Assembly: GCA_022791135.1 (NCBI GenBank)
Contig: JAAVYM010000008.1
Span: forward strand, 1 to 40,867
Reading direction: 5' to 3'
Source: Oscillibacter sp.
GTDB lineage: Bacteria > Bacillota > Clostridia > Oscillospirales > Oscillospiraceae
DNA length: 40,867 nt
The notes below the pieces were generated by a model that searched no databases, was not told the origin of the DNA, and was given only the letters and a program-made list of their open reading frames with translations. Below are positions 16,167 to 24,930 of the stretch, piece after piece. Within the stretch, counting starts at the first letter, position 1; each line of letters starts with the position of its first letter. The position numbers and the translations under genes were made by a program.

Positions 16167-17597
16167 TTATGCTTTATTCATGTAATGCTGCTTCATAAAA
16201 TCCAGCACCATATCCGGCTCGTGCTTCCCCAGCACGCCCAGGGCGTAAAATATGTAGTCCTGATCCAGCAGGATCTCCGGCTCCTCCAGGGGCAGCAGAG
16301 AGATGCCCGGGTCCTCAAAGCAGCGCCGGACCAGCTCCCTGCCCTTGTCCGCCTCCGTGTGGACGAAAATGCCGCCCACGCACAGTACCCGCTTCACGTT
16401 CCGCAAATCCCGGCCCATGGCCGTTCCGGCCATTATGCCCATCACTGGGTCCGCCTCCTGGGCGTAGACCCCCGCGTGGCGGCGCAGGGCCACCCGGATG
16501 GCACAGGAGGCCAGGGCCCGGTCCAGCGACATCTCCTTATCGCTATTGGGGATGTGGTCGGTGTGCCGCTCCAGGTCCTCCGTGTAATCCAGCACGTCGT
16601 CCGGCTCCACGCCGAAATCCCCGTCCATGGCTCGGACGACAGCCTTTGGCCCTACCGCGTCCGGGATGCCCATGGCACTGACCCGAAGCCCCAGGTTTCC
16701 CTCTACTGTCCGGTAGGAAAACTGCTTTTCGTTGTTGATAACCAGCCCCCGCTCCTCAATGGACAAGTTCTCCAGCTCCGGGATGGCGGAGTGGATATCC
16801 GTGGTTGCACCTCCGATGTCCACCAGAATCAATGCCCCGCTGCCCTCCTGCTCATAGCTGCCCTTAGCCAACAGCTCACTGGCCAGCAGCACCGCGCCGG
16901 GGGTCGGAACCACCACCTTGTCCTCTAAGCCCTCCTGAAACTCCCGCAGCCCCTTGGCCCGGGTGATCTGGCGAATAAACTGCTCATGAATGGCCGTTCG
17001 GGCGGGCGCCACCTTCAGCTCGTGAATTGTGGGCATGATGTTGGGCACCCGAACGCATTCAATGCCGGCGGTTCGAAGCTTTTCCGCCACGGCCCGCTGG
17101 GCAAATCGGTTACAGCCCAAAATCACGGTGGCCTTGCTCTTCAGCTCGCAGATCATCTCCGCATTCTCCAGCACGCAGCCCTCGTCTCCCCCGTCCGTTC
17201 CGCCGGAGAGGAGGATAATGTCCGGGTCGATCTCCCGCAGCACCTCCCTCCGGAAAGAGAGGGGTTCATCGGCGGAAACTACCTGCATGACTCTGGCTCC
17301 AGCGGTCATGGCCACTTCCTTGGCGGCCTTCACCGTCACCCGGGGCATATAGCCCAGAGCTACCATCCGCAGCCCACCTGCGGCACTGCAGGAACTGTAC
17401 CGCCGCAGGTTTGGAGCAAACATAATCCCTTGGCCCCGGAGGGCCTCCTCCGCCCCCCGGGTTCCCTCCAGTACATTCGCCAGGGTCGTAGGGGACTGTC
17501 CCCGGCCCAGATAAGCCAACTTCCCCCCCGCATCCGAGAAGGCGGCGGCTTTTGTATATGTGCTGCCGATATCATAAACCAGAATGTTCGCCAGCAT
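16167..17597 (-). CDS. MutL/GlmL-type ATPase, probable mutase reactivator
   Basis: This 476-residue protein belongs to the MutL/GlmL family found beside B12-dependent carbon-skeleton mutases such as glutamate mutase; it is unrelated to DNA mismatch repair MutL. It shows the actin/Hsp70-type ATPase motifs: phosphate loop 1 DIGSTYTK (residues 9-16), SGGTDGGDEG (131-140) and a second phosphate loop DIGGATTD (260-267). It follows mii and precedes dml in the dmdA operon, three genes after the AdoCbl enzyme mgm. The likely role is to exchange inactive cobalamin on Mgm at the cost of ATP. The family role is proposed rather than proven for most members. GGAGGAAG supports ATG 17597. Confidence 0.88.
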   Translation of the reverse strand: MLANILVYDIGSTYTKAAAFSDAGGKLAYLGRGQSPTTLANVLEGTRGAEEALRGQGIMFAPNLRRYSSCSAAGGLRMVALGYMPRVTVKAAKEVAMTAGARVMQVVSADEPLSFRREVLREIDPDIILLSGGTDGGDEGCVLENAEMICELKSKATVILGCNRFAQRAVAEKLRTAGIECVRVPNIMPTIHELKVAPARTAIHEQFIRQITRAKGLREFQEGLEDKVVVPTPGAVLLASELLAKGSYEQEGSGALILVDIGGATTDIHSAIPELENLSIEERGLVINNEKQFSYRTVEGNLGLRVSAMGIPDAVGPKAVVRAMDGDFGVEPDDVLDYTEDLERHTDHIPNSDKEMSLDRALASCAIRVALRRHAGVYAQEADPVMGIMAGTAMGRDLRNVKRVLCVGGIFVHTEADKGRELVRRCFEDPGISLLPLEEPEILLDQDYIFYALGVLGKHEPDMVLDFMKQHYMNKA

Positions 17598-17619
17598 ACG
17601 CTTCCTCCTTCAGCGGCGG

Positions 17620-18753
17620 TCAGTCCTTGTCCGGCACCAGGGCATAGCCTTCCATCAGGCGGCGGGCGGTGCGAACCAAGGCAGTCTTCTTCACCTCGGA
17701 ACCCTCCACTGCGGCCACCACAGGAATCACCCCCGCAGGATGGCCAATACGGATGGTGTCAATGCTGTCGATGTGGGGGATGACCTGATTGACGATGGTC
17801 CCCTTAATCTTGGCGGCGGCACCGGTGCAGGCCGTGGCTGTCCCGGCATAGGTCTTGTGGAGCTTCTGCATGAACATCAGGCGGGAGACAAAGTCCACGT
17901 CCTCTTTTTTGATGGTATTTCCCGTGGTAAAGTCGGTGTAGTCCGCCGCCTCGGTGACAAAGGCCACCATGGGGAAGGCGGGAGAGTTCTTTGTCGCGTC
18001 GGCGGGGTCCTTCGCCATGCCGATCATGGCGCAGCACTTGGAGCGGATCTCCTCCAGCAGCGCCAGCAGTTCGGGATTGCCGTCGATCTCGGCGGGGGTC
18101 TCGGTGCCCTTCATACCCACGTCCTTGGCCCGGACAAACACACAGGGGTTCGCCACGTCCACGATGGACGCCTCGATCGCGCCCCGGCTAGTCTCCAGCA
18201 CGTCCACAACGTTACCCGTGGGCAGGACTTTGCCCGTCGCCGCGCCGGCAGTCCCGGCAAAGTCCAGCTGGATGGGAGATCCGGTTCCCGGAACGCCCGC
18301 GATGGCGCAATCGCCCTTCACCCGGGCTTTGCCGTCCTTCACCTCGACCTCGGCGTAGAGCATTTTGTCTGTGTTCGTGTTGCGGATGCGGACCCGAGTC
18401 ACCGGCTCCACCGCCGCCACCATGGACTCATCAATGGCAAACGGTCCCACGCCGGAGGAGATGTTGCCACAGTTACCGCCGTAGTCCACCACTCGCTCCT
18501 TCAGGGAGATTTGAGCGAAGGTGTAGTCCACGTCCGCATCAGGGCTGTCCGAGGGACCGATGATGGCCAGCTTGCTGGTTAACGCGTCCGCGCCGCCCAA
18601 GCCATCGATCTGCCGGATGTCCGGACTCCCGAACAGTCGCAAAATCAGCTCATCCCGCTCCTTCGGATCCTTGGGAAGGTCATTGGCCTTAATGTACAGG
18701 CCCTTGCTGGTGCCGCCCCGCATAATCACAAGAGGGACTCTTTTCTGTTCCAT
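17620..18753 (-). CDS. mii: 3-methylitaconate delta-isomerase
   Basis: Mii converts (R)-3-methylitaconate to 2,3-dimethylmaleate by moving the double bond. It belongs to the PrpF/diaminopimelate epimerase-fold family. The 377-residue protein begins with the PrpF-type signature RVPLVIMRGGTSKGLYI (residues 5-21). Lys61 (LTSKLAIIGPS) and Cys95 (YGGNCGNISSGVG) match the residues proposed to act in catalysis in this family. GGAGG lies before ATG 18753, and translation from farther upstream gives no family sequence. It lies between mgm and the MutL-type gene. PrpF (aconitate isomerase-like) is the alternative by sequence, but the methylcitrate partners are absent. Confidence 0.93.
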   Translation of the reverse strand: MEQKRVPLVIMRGGTSKGLYIKANDLPKDPKERDELILRLFGSPDIRQIDGLGGADALTSKLAIIGPSDSPDADVDYTFAQISLKERVVDYGGNCGNISSGVGPFAIDESMVAAVEPVTRVRIRNTNTDKMLYAEVEVKDGKARVKGDCAIAGVPGTGSPIQLDFAGTAGAATGKVLPTGNVVDVLETSRGAIEASIVDVANPCVFVRAKDVGMKGTETPAEIDGNPELLALLEEIRSKCCAMIGMAKDPADATKNSPAFPMVAFVTEAADYTDFTTGNTIKKEDVDFVSRLMFMQKLHKTYAGTATACTGAAAKIKGTIVNQVIPHIDSIDTIRIGHPAGVIPVVAAVEGSEVKKTALVRTARRLMEGYALVPDKD

Positions 18754-18788
18754 AATAGCGCTTCCTCCTTTTTGTTGTCGGCGCAGGG

Positions 18789-20642
18789 TCAGTTCCCCCG
18801 CTTTTCCTCCAGCAGACGGGTGATTGTCTCCACGCACTGCTCCGGCGTGCTGTCCGGGCCAAAGAACGCGTCCACACCCATGAAGCCCACGCCTTCGCTG
18901 CGGATTTTCTCCTCGTAGTAACGATGCTCCTCTTCCTTCTCGGCAATGCGCCCGCCTGCCCAGACCACCGTCTTGTCCCGCAGGCCCAGCTCTTTCAGAC
19001 GGGCCTCCACCCGGGGAAACAGCGTCACACCCAGGCCCAGCAGGTTGCTCACGCCCACGGCGTCGGCCTTCACTTCGGCGGCAACCTCCGCCACCGTCTC
19101 CGGCAAGTTCATGCCCCGCAGGTACACCACGTCGAAGCCCGCCTCCTGGAAGGCCTCCCGCACCACGTTCACGCCGTTCACATGGGCATCCGCGCCCACG
19201 GTAGCCAGGACGATCTTCTCCTTCCGCGTGGGGGGCTTTTCCAGGTGCACCGTCACGTGCTCCTGAGTGATGGGACAGCGGGAGGCGTCCACGCCCAGGG
19301 GCGTATAGCCCTCCACATAGCGGGTGATACCGTCAGGGTCCCGATTGGTCTTCACATAGCGCTTGAGATCCCAGCCGCCGGCCCGAGGAGTATCCATCAT
19401 GCCGCTCTTACCGCCCTCGACAATCAGGTCGATCAGCTCCATATCGCTCCACTGCTTCCAGAACTCCTCCGTCAGGCAGCCGGGCTTGAGACTGCGGGCG
19501 GGCAGATGGAGCACCGCCTCCAGCACGGCGAAGGCCTCATCCATCATCATGTTTTCATACTCGTCGATCTTCGGGGACTCAATGCCGGGGTTATAGGTCC
19601 GGCGGAACACATCTTCGCTGGCCCAAACGGCCTGGCCCATGGAATCGCCGGTGGGAATGCCCACGGACTCGGCCGCCTTGGGCCGGTAGAAGTTGGCCCC
19701 GCCCAGCTTGGCGGCAATGGCCATGCGGGCAAAGTGGGCCTGCTCGGCAATCAGGTTGCCCGGCGGGTTCTGGAAGGTCTCGGGCACCACGATCAGGCTC
19801 TTGGAGAGCATATTGTGGCGGAAGGCCCGCATGATAGCCAGATCCCGGTAGAGGTTGTTGCCGCCCACGTTCATCTGGATGCCGCTCAGCTCCCAAGGCA
19901 GTCCGCCGTGCGCCGCCAGACCCTCGGCCAGCAGGCACATGGCGATGGCCATACCGTCGGTGCCGCCGATGTTGTTGATGTGCTTATGAGTGTCCAGCTG
20001 GGCGAAAATGTTGTTCTCGCCGCAGATCTGGATAGATTTATAGCCGTTGATCACCTTGGTGCGGAAATCGTGGATGCCGCGCCCGCCGAAGTGAACGTGG
20101 ATCACCGGCCCGATATCCGTCCCATCAAAGCCGGCAATCAGGGCGTTGAGGATGTTGATATGGGCCGTGTCGCCGGTAGCGTTGATGCGGACGGGGTGCT
20201 TCGCGCCGCCGCCCATCTGGATAAACTCCCGCTCCCCCTTGGGGGTGATGCCGCCCTTGCCCCGGGACTGCTCGATCAGCTCCCGGCCCTTCAGGGGATC
20301 GATGTGCCGGGTGGCCTCCGAGTGGACAAACTGGAAAATAGTATCGTTGTACATGTCCGCGTACTTATAGATGTCGCAGGACTCCTTCCAGGTCTCCTCC
20401 GCGCTATTCCGGCCCAGGATCGGGTTCAGGCAGGGCACGCCGGACTCCAGGGCCTTCTGGCCCAGCTCGTAGATACGGTAGCCGCTGCGGACCACGCCCG
20501 CCACCTCCCGGGGATAAGGCCCGGGCAGACCGACCACCTCGCCGTTCTCATCCAGGTCTGGCATCTCCACGCCGAAGCAGTCCGCGTAGGCGCGTATGGT
20601 TTCAATATCCTCTTTGATGATCTGTTTCGTCTTCTCCTGCAT
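18789..20642 (-). CDS. mgm: 2-methyleneglutarate mutase (adenosylcobalamin-dependent)
   Basis: Mgm rearranges 2-methyleneglutarate to (R)-3-methylitaconate by a radical carbon-skeleton shift. The 617-residue protein is close to the length of the E. barkeri enzyme. The N-terminal part (about 1-450) is the substrate domain, with [20 protein letters not shown] and [16 protein letters not shown]. The C-terminal part (about 470-617) is a B12-binding Rossmann domain with the lower-ligand motif DAHVNG, in which His487 should replace dimethylbenzimidazole, followed by GVSNLLGLG and VWAGGRI. GGAGGAA precedes ATG 20642. It is the third gene of the dmdA operon. The adjacent cobalamin operon can provide its cofactor. 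Confidence 0.96.
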   Translation of the reverse strand: MQEKTKQIIKEDIETIRAYADCFGVEMPDLDENGEVVGLPGPYPREVAGVVRSGYRIYELGQKALESGVPCLNPILGRNSAEETWKESCDIYKYADMYNDTIFQFVHSEATRHIDPLKGRELIEQSRGKGGITPKGEREFIQMGGGAKHPVRINATGDTAHINILNALIAGFDGTDIGPVIHVHFGGRGIHDFRTKVINGYKSIQICGENNIFAQLDTHKHINNIGGTDGMAIAMCLLAEGLAAHGGLPWELSGIQMNVGGNNLYRDLAIMRAFRHNMLSKSLIVVPETFQNPPGNLIAEQAHFARMAIAAKLGGANFYRPKAAESVGIPTGDSMGQAVWASEDVFRRTYNPGIESPKIDEYENMMMDEAFAVLEAVLHLPARSLKPGCLTEEFWKQWSDMELIDLIVEGGKSGMMDTPRAGGWDLKRYVKTNRDPDGITRYVEGYTPLGVDASRCPITQEHVTVHLEKPPTRKEKIVLATVGADAHVNGVNVVREAFQEAGFDVVYLRGMNLPETVAEVAAEVKADAVGVSNLLGLGVTLFPRVEARLKELGLRDKTVVWAGGRIAEKEEEHRYYEEKIRSEGVGFMGVDAFFGPDSTPEQCVETITRLLEEKRGN

Positions 20643-20790
20643 CGTGATTCCTCCTTCAGTTCTGACGCTTGCTTACCGGCGGGTCCGTCAAACCGCCGCA
20701 GACGGAAGGGCAGACAAACTGATCTGTTCCCTTCCGGAAAAATTAGGAAAAACCCCGGTCCTCCGCCGCCTCTTTCCGAAGGCGGGCGCT

Positions 20791-21294
20791 TCAGCCGGCG
20801 TCCCCGGTAATGCCCAGCTCCGCCCGGACCCGGGGAATCAGGCCCCCGTAAGACAGGGTCTTCACCACGTTCTCCGCCATGGGCTGGAACTGCTTTGCTT
20901 CGCCTCCAACCGTCACAGTCCCCTTTTCCAAATCCACCTCGATCCCGTCTCCGGTCTTCAGTCCGTCCGCCACATCTGCCACCCAAACCGGCAGGCCGAT
21001 GTTGATGGAATTCCGCCGGAAAATCCGGGCGAAGCCCTTGGCGATAATCAGGGCAACCTGGGCCTGCTTTAGGGCAATGGGGGCCTGCTCCCGGGAGGAG
21101 CCGCAGCCGAAGTTCCGTCCCGCCACCAAAATGCAGCCGGGTTCATAGACCGTCTTGAAATCCAGGCCTGCCAGGCCTGCCATGGCAAATTTCCCAAGCT
21201 GGTCATAAGGCTCCGCCATGGCGTAGCCGGGAAGAATCTGGTCGGTATCCACATCGTCCCCCAGGACGATCACCTTTCCTTTGATCGTGTCCAT
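20791..21294 (-). CDS. dmdB: 2,3-dimethylmalate dehydratase, small subunit
   Basis: DmdB is the swivelling small subunit of 2,3-dimethylmalate dehydratase, which hydrates dimethylmaleate to (2R,3S)-2,3-dimethylmalate. The 167-residue protein has LeuD/aconitase-C features: VIVLGDDVDTDQILPGYAM near residues 8-26 and the conserved loop NFGCGSSREQAPIALKQA near 61-78, then FARIFRRNSINIGLPV. The length is that of archaeal/clostridial LeuD-type subunits. GGAGGTAG lies before ATG 21294. It follows dmdA by 19 bases. A LeuD function is possible by sequence, but leuA and leuB are not present and all neighbours are nicotinate genes. Confidence 0.92.
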   Translation of the reverse strand: MDTIKGKVIVLGDDVDTDQILPGYAMAEPYDQLGKFAMAGLAGLDFKTVYEPGCILVAGRNFGCGSSREQAPIALKQAQVALIIAKGFARIFRRNSINIGLPVWVADVADGLKTGDGIEVDLEKGTVTVGGEAKQFQPMAENVVKTLSYGGLIPRVRAELGITGDAG

Positions 21295-21313
21295 TGCTGT
21301 CTACCTCCTCCGC

Positions 21314-22498
21314 TCACACTTCCGGAACAACAATCTTTCCCGCCAGGGCTGAGGCCGCGGCCGTCGCCGGAGACGCCAAATAGATATTGGCCTGCATGCT
21401 TCCCATCCGTCCGGGGAAGTTCCGGTTTGTGGTGGACACCACCACGTCCCGCGCACTGGCAAGGCCCTCATGGGCGCCGAAGCAGGAGCCGCAGCCGGGA
21501 TTGAGCACGGTAGCTCCGGCATCCCGGATAATCTTGCACCAGCCCCGCTCCTCCATCTGATCCAGAATCTCCTTGGAGGCGGGAACCACCAGCGTGTTCA
21601 CCTCCGGGCTGACCTTCTTACCCCGGAAAGCGTTGACCACCTGCTCCATATCCGACAAACGGCCGTTGGTGCAGCTGCCCACCACTACCTGGGTAATCGG
21701 TGTCCCCTCCACCTCCCGCACCGGCACCACGTTGGCCGGGGAGAAGGGACGGGCAATCTGAGGCTCCAGCGTGCTTAAATCCAGCTCCAGGTCCTCCGCT
21801 GTATCCACCTCCCGGACGGCGGTGCCGAAGAGGGTGATCATGCTACCCAGCTCAATACCCATGTTGCAGATCGTCATTCGCTCCGCCACGCTTAGCTCCT
21901 CGATACCAGGGCCGGTAAAGAGTAGCGCACGGTCCACCAGGTGGTCCGTGCCGAACTTGCTGCCTAAGTACAAAATGACGTCCTTGCCAAAGACGTTAGC
22001 GGGGCGCTTGCCGGTAAGATAGACCTGTACCACCTCCGGAACCTCCAAGTCCAGCTTTCCAGTGGCCATGGCCGCCGCCAGCTCCGTGGATCCTACGCCC
22101 ACGCCCACCGCGCCATAGCCGCCGCAGGTGCCGGTGTGGGAATCCGCGATCACCACCAGCTCGCCGGGCTTGGCCCGGTGCTTTTCATACATCAGCTGGT
22201 GAATGACCCCCTCGCCCCTCTGATAAAGGTGAACGCCAAACTCCTTTGCAAAGTCGTCCATAATCCAGACGTTGTCCCGGGCCTTTTCCGAAGAGGCCGG
22301 ATAGATGTGGTCCACAATCAGCGCCACCCGGTCCGGGTCAAACACCTTCTTCACGCCAATCTGACGGAACATCTTGATGGCAATGGGAGCTGTCACATCA
22401 TGGGCCGCTACATAGCTCACCTTGCAGCTCAGGTCCATGCCCGGAGACACGGTCTCCCTGCCAGCGGCTTTCGCCAGGTATTCCTCTACAAGATTCAC
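21314..22498 (-). CDS. dmdA: 2,3-dimethylmalate dehydratase, large [4Fe-4S] subunit
   Basis: DmdA is the aconitase-type large subunit of the dehydratase. Three cluster-binding cysteines are seen at about 276 (GSCTNG), 336 and 339 (NPGCGSC), along with DSHTGTCGGYGAVG, the conserved family segment. I chose GTG 22498 because GGAG stands eight bases before it. A GTG three codons upstream (22507) is in frame, but its only GGA is directly against the codon. The protein then has 394 residues, normal for the LeuC-like subgroup. It is the first gene of the operon. The 260 bases upstream hold the cbi terminator and an AT-rich stretch with a weak TATAGT box near 22552-22557; no good -35 box is seen. Confidence 0.92.
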   Translation of the reverse strand: MNLVEEYLAKAAGRETVSPGMDLSCKVSYVAAHDVTAPIAIKMFRQIGVKKVFDPDRVALIVDHIYPASSEKARDNVWIMDDFAKEFGVHLYQRGEGVIHQLMYEKHRAKPGELVVIADSHTGTCGGYGAVGVGVGSTELAAAMATGKLDLEVPEVVQVYLTGKRPANVFGKDVILYLGSKFGTDHLVDRALLFTGPGIEELSVAERMTICNMGIELGSMITLFGTAVREVDTAEDLELDLSTLEPQIARPFSPANVVPVREVEGTPITQVVVGSCTNGRLSDMEQVVNAFRGKKVSPEVNTLVVPASKEILDQMEERGWCKIIRDAGATVLNPGCGSCFGAHEGLASARDVVVSTTNRNFPGRMGSMQANIYLASPATAAASALAGKIVVPEV

Positions 22499-22661
22499 GG
22501 CTTTCACTCCATTTCAATTCATTTTCCGATGCGGCAGCAACAGCATTTCCGCACTATACTTTAATTTTGGAGGAAGGCGCTTGAAATAGCAAATACTTAA
22601 AACCTAAGCATATCCGGCCGGTCATATTTTTTTCATATCTTTTGGGAGAATCCGGGAAAAC

Positions 22662-22693
22662 AGGAGTGCGCTTCCGGCCGGGAGCGCACTCCT
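22662..22693 (-). terminator. Terminator of the cobalamin operon
   Basis: Two perfect 11-base arms (22662-22672 and 22683-22693) with a GC-rich tip lie 73 bases after the cbiC stop on the - strand and are followed by GTTTTCCC. It separates the cobalamin operon from dmdA, so the two units are probably transcribed independently. Confidence 0.78.
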
Positions 22694-22765
22694 TTCTTCT
22701 ATTCCAGTCCGGGTCACAAGCAGCCCCGCCGCAGCGCACAGCCATCTGAAAAGCCGAAGCTCTCT

Positions 22766-23437
22766 TCACCGCCAGCCCCGGGCGGCGGGGTCCAGCGTGC
22801 CCGCGGCCCCATAAAGCAGGGCGTTGCAAATGGCGGCGGCCACGTTGCTGCCGCCCTTGCGGCCCATGGCGGCAATGGCCGGGACGCCGCAGGACTCACA
22901 GGCGGCGAAGAGCAGTTCCTTGCTCTCCACCACGTTGACAAAACCCACTGGAACACCGATGACCAGGGCCGGCCGCAGCCCCTCCTCCAGCAGCTCCGCG
23001 ATGCGCAGCAGCGCCGTGGGGGCGTTACCCACCGCCAGGATGGCGCCAGGATATTCCCGGGCCGCTTTTTCCATGGACACCGCAGCCCGGGTGATTCCCC
23101 GCTCCTTTGCCAGCCTCGCCACCTCCGGCTCCGCCATGAAGCAGTGCAGCCCGCAACCCAGCTTCTCCAGGCTTGGGCGGCTGACGCCCGCCTTTGCCAT
23201 GTTCGTATCCGTGACAATGGGCGTCCCTCGCCGCAGCGCCGCCTGGCCCAGCTCCACCGCCTGGGGGGTAAAACGGAGGGCCTCTGCGTAGTCAAAATCC
23301 GCCGTGGCGTGGATGACCCGCTTTACCACCGCCTCCCGCTCCGGTGGCAGGACCACGCCCCGCTGCGCCAGCTCCCCGGCGATGATGGCCATGCTGGAGC
23401 GCTCGATGTCCCCAGGAAGAGCATGCTTTATCTTCAT
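22766..23437 (-). CDS. cbiC: Cobalt-precorrin-8 methylmutase
   Basis: CbiC moves the methyl group from C-11 to C-12 of cobalt-precorrin-8 to give cobyrinate. The 223-residue protein has the family segments VVKRVIHATADFDYAEAL near residues 42-59, whose His is the catalytic residue of the family, GTPIVTDTNMAKAGV near 95-109, and AVGNAPTALL and GVPVGFVNVVESKE in the C-terminal half. The length is normal. ATG 23437 overlaps the cbiP stop (ATGA). It is the last gene of the cobalamin operon and is followed by a hairpin. Confidence 0.96.
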   Translation of the reverse strand: MKIKHALPGDIERSSMAIIAGELAQRGVVLPPEREAVVKRVIHATADFDYAEALRFTPQAVELGQAALRRGTPIVTDTNMAKAGVSRPSLEKLGCGLHCFMAEPEVARLAKERGITRAAVSMEKAAREYPGAILAVGNAPTALLRIAELLEEGLRPALVIGVPVGFVNVVESKELLFAACESCGVPAIAAMGRKGGSNVAAAICNALLYGAAGTLDPAARGWR

Positions 23438-24930
23438 GGTTCCTCCTTTGCCGCGTAGCGGTCCATGGCGGCGTAGACGGCGTCCATATCCAGGCTGGAT
23501 CGCACCGCGTCCGCCAGCAGGTCATACTGCCGCTCCCGATAGTCCCGGCGGCTTTCCACCCCGGCCTCCGCCTCCACTGCAAGCCCCTTCCGCTCCAGCA
23601 GCCACGCCGCCAGACGTCCGGTCAGCTCCCCGCTGTCGAACAGGCCGTGGAGGTAGGTGCCGAATACCGTTCCGGAAACCGCGCCGTCCTCCCGCCCGTC
23701 CGCCAGACGGCAAAACGGCGCGCCCCCGCTACGCTGGGTCTTGCCCATATGAATCTCATAGCCCTCCACCGCCGCCCCGGCGAAGGGTTCCGCCGACACG
23801 GTCCCGGCGGCCTGGGTTCGGGTTTTTTGACGGGAAAACACCGTATCGCAGGGCAGCAGTCCCAGGCCCCGCAGCTCTCCGCCACCCTCCGCCCCTTCCG
23901 GGTCCGAGAGGGTCTTTCCCAACATCTGGTAGCCGCCGCAGACTCCCAGCACCGGAACCCCCGCCGCCGCTAGCTTCAGCACCGCCGATTCCAGTCCGAT
24001 CTGCCGCAGCCACAAAAGGTCCGTCAGGGTGCTCTTGGTGCCCGGCAGGATGACGAGGTCCGGCTCACCCAGGGCAGCAGGCCGGTCCGCGTAGCGCATG
24101 CCAAGGGCTGGGTGGCTCTCCAAAGGGGCGAAGTCCGTAAAATTCGAAATCCGGGGCAGTCGGATTACCGCAATGTCCACCGCCCGGCGGACCCGGGCCT
24201 CCCCCAGTCGGGGGGATAAGCTGTCCTCGTCGTCCACGTCGGCGGCAGTGTAGGGAATCACCCCCAGCACCGGAAGGCCGGTCTTCTCCTCCAGCATGGC
24301 AAGACCCGGCTCCAGCAAGGAGGGATCCCCCCGGAATTTGTTAACCACCAGGCCGGCGATCCTGGCCCGCTCCCGCTCCTCCAGCAGCGCCGCGGTGCCG
24401 TACAGCTGAGCGAACACGCCTCCCCGGTCAATGTCCCCCACCAGCAGCACCGGGGCGTTCACCAGCTCCGCCAGGCCCATGTTCACGAAGATGTCGCTGC
24501 TTCGCAGGTTGATTTCAGCGGGGCTGCCCGCCCCCTCGATGACGAGGATGTCATACTCGGCGGCAAGGCCCTCAAAGGCCCCCAACACCTCCGGCGTCAG
24601 AGAGTGCTTCATGCGAAAATAGCGCGCGGCCTCGTACTGGCCCCGGACCTCCCCCAAGACGATGAGCTGGCTTCCTGTGTCGCTGGAAGGCTTGAGGAGC
24701 ACGGGGTTCATCCGCACGTCCGGCTCAATCCCCGCCGCCTGGGCCTGGACCGCCTGAGCCCGCCCCATCTCCAGTCCGTCCCGGGTGACATAGCTGTTCA
24801 GAGCCATGTTCTGGCCCTTGAAGGGAGCGACCCGCCAGCCGTCCTGGCGGAAGATGCGGCAAAGCGCCGCCGCCAGCAGGCTCTTCCCTACGCCGGACAT
24901 GGTGCCCTGCACCATGATGCACCTCGCCAC
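23434..24930 (-). CDS. cbiP: Cobyric acid synthase (glutamine-hydrolysing)
   Basis: CbiP (CobQ) amidates four side chains of adenosylcobyrinate a,c-diamide to give cobyric acid, using ATP and glutamine. The 498-residue protein has an N-terminal dethiobiotin-synthetase-like ATPase domain (QGTMSGVGKSLLAAALCRIF near residues 8-27, APFKGQNMALNS) and a C-terminal class I glutamine amidotransferase domain with the nucleophile loop VLGVCGGYQMLG and a later His in YLHGLFD. The start is GTG 24930, directly after the cobD stop, with GGAGGTGACG before it. Its length and domains match the family closely. Confidence 0.97.
   Translation of the reverse strand: MARCIMVQGTMSGVGKSLLAAALCRIFRQDGWRVAPFKGQNMALNSYVTRDGLEMGRAQAVQAQAAGIEPDVRMNPVLLKPSSDTGSQLIVLGEVRGQYEAARYFRMKHSLTPEVLGAFEGLAAEYDILVIEGAGSPAEINLRSSDIFVNMGLAELVNAPVLLVGDIDRGGVFAQLYGTAALLEERERARIAGLVVNKFRGDPSLLEPGLAMLEEKTGLPVLGVIPYTAADVDDEDSLSPRLGEARVRRAVDIAVIRLPRISNFTDFAPLESHPALGMRYADRPAALGEPDLVILPGTKSTLTDLLWLRQIGLESAVLKLAAAGVPVLGVCGGYQMLGKTLSDPEGAEGGGELRGLGLLPCDTVFSRQKTRTQAAGTVSAEPFAGAAVEGYEIHMGKTQRSGGAPFCRLADGREDGAVSGTVFGTYLHGLFDSGELTGRLAAWLLERKGLAVEAEAGVESRRDYRERQYDLLADAVRSSLDMDAVYAAMDRYAAKEEP

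Noticed and set aside
16167..17597. MutL name taken as DNA mismatch repair
   Set aside because: The motifs are of an actin-like ATPase of the GlmL type, not of a GHKL ATPase.
18924..20810. Long + strand open frame opposite mgm (over 600 codons), and similar ones opposite hnr, cbiB-cobS and hmd
   Set aside because: These are antisense to clear enzymes, rich in His, Arg, Gly and Ala, and have no recognisable motifs or ribosome sites. High GC content explains them.
20791..22498. dmdAB read as leuCD (isopropylmalate isomerase)
   Set aside because: The sequences are LeuCD-like, but there are no leuA or leuB genes, and the operon contains mgm, mii and dml.
22610..22640. Near-symmetrical ATAT-CCGGCCGG-ATAT sequence upstream of dmdA as an operator
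   Set aside because: The arms are offset by one base and no promoter is clearly placed beside it, so the support is too weak to list as a feature.
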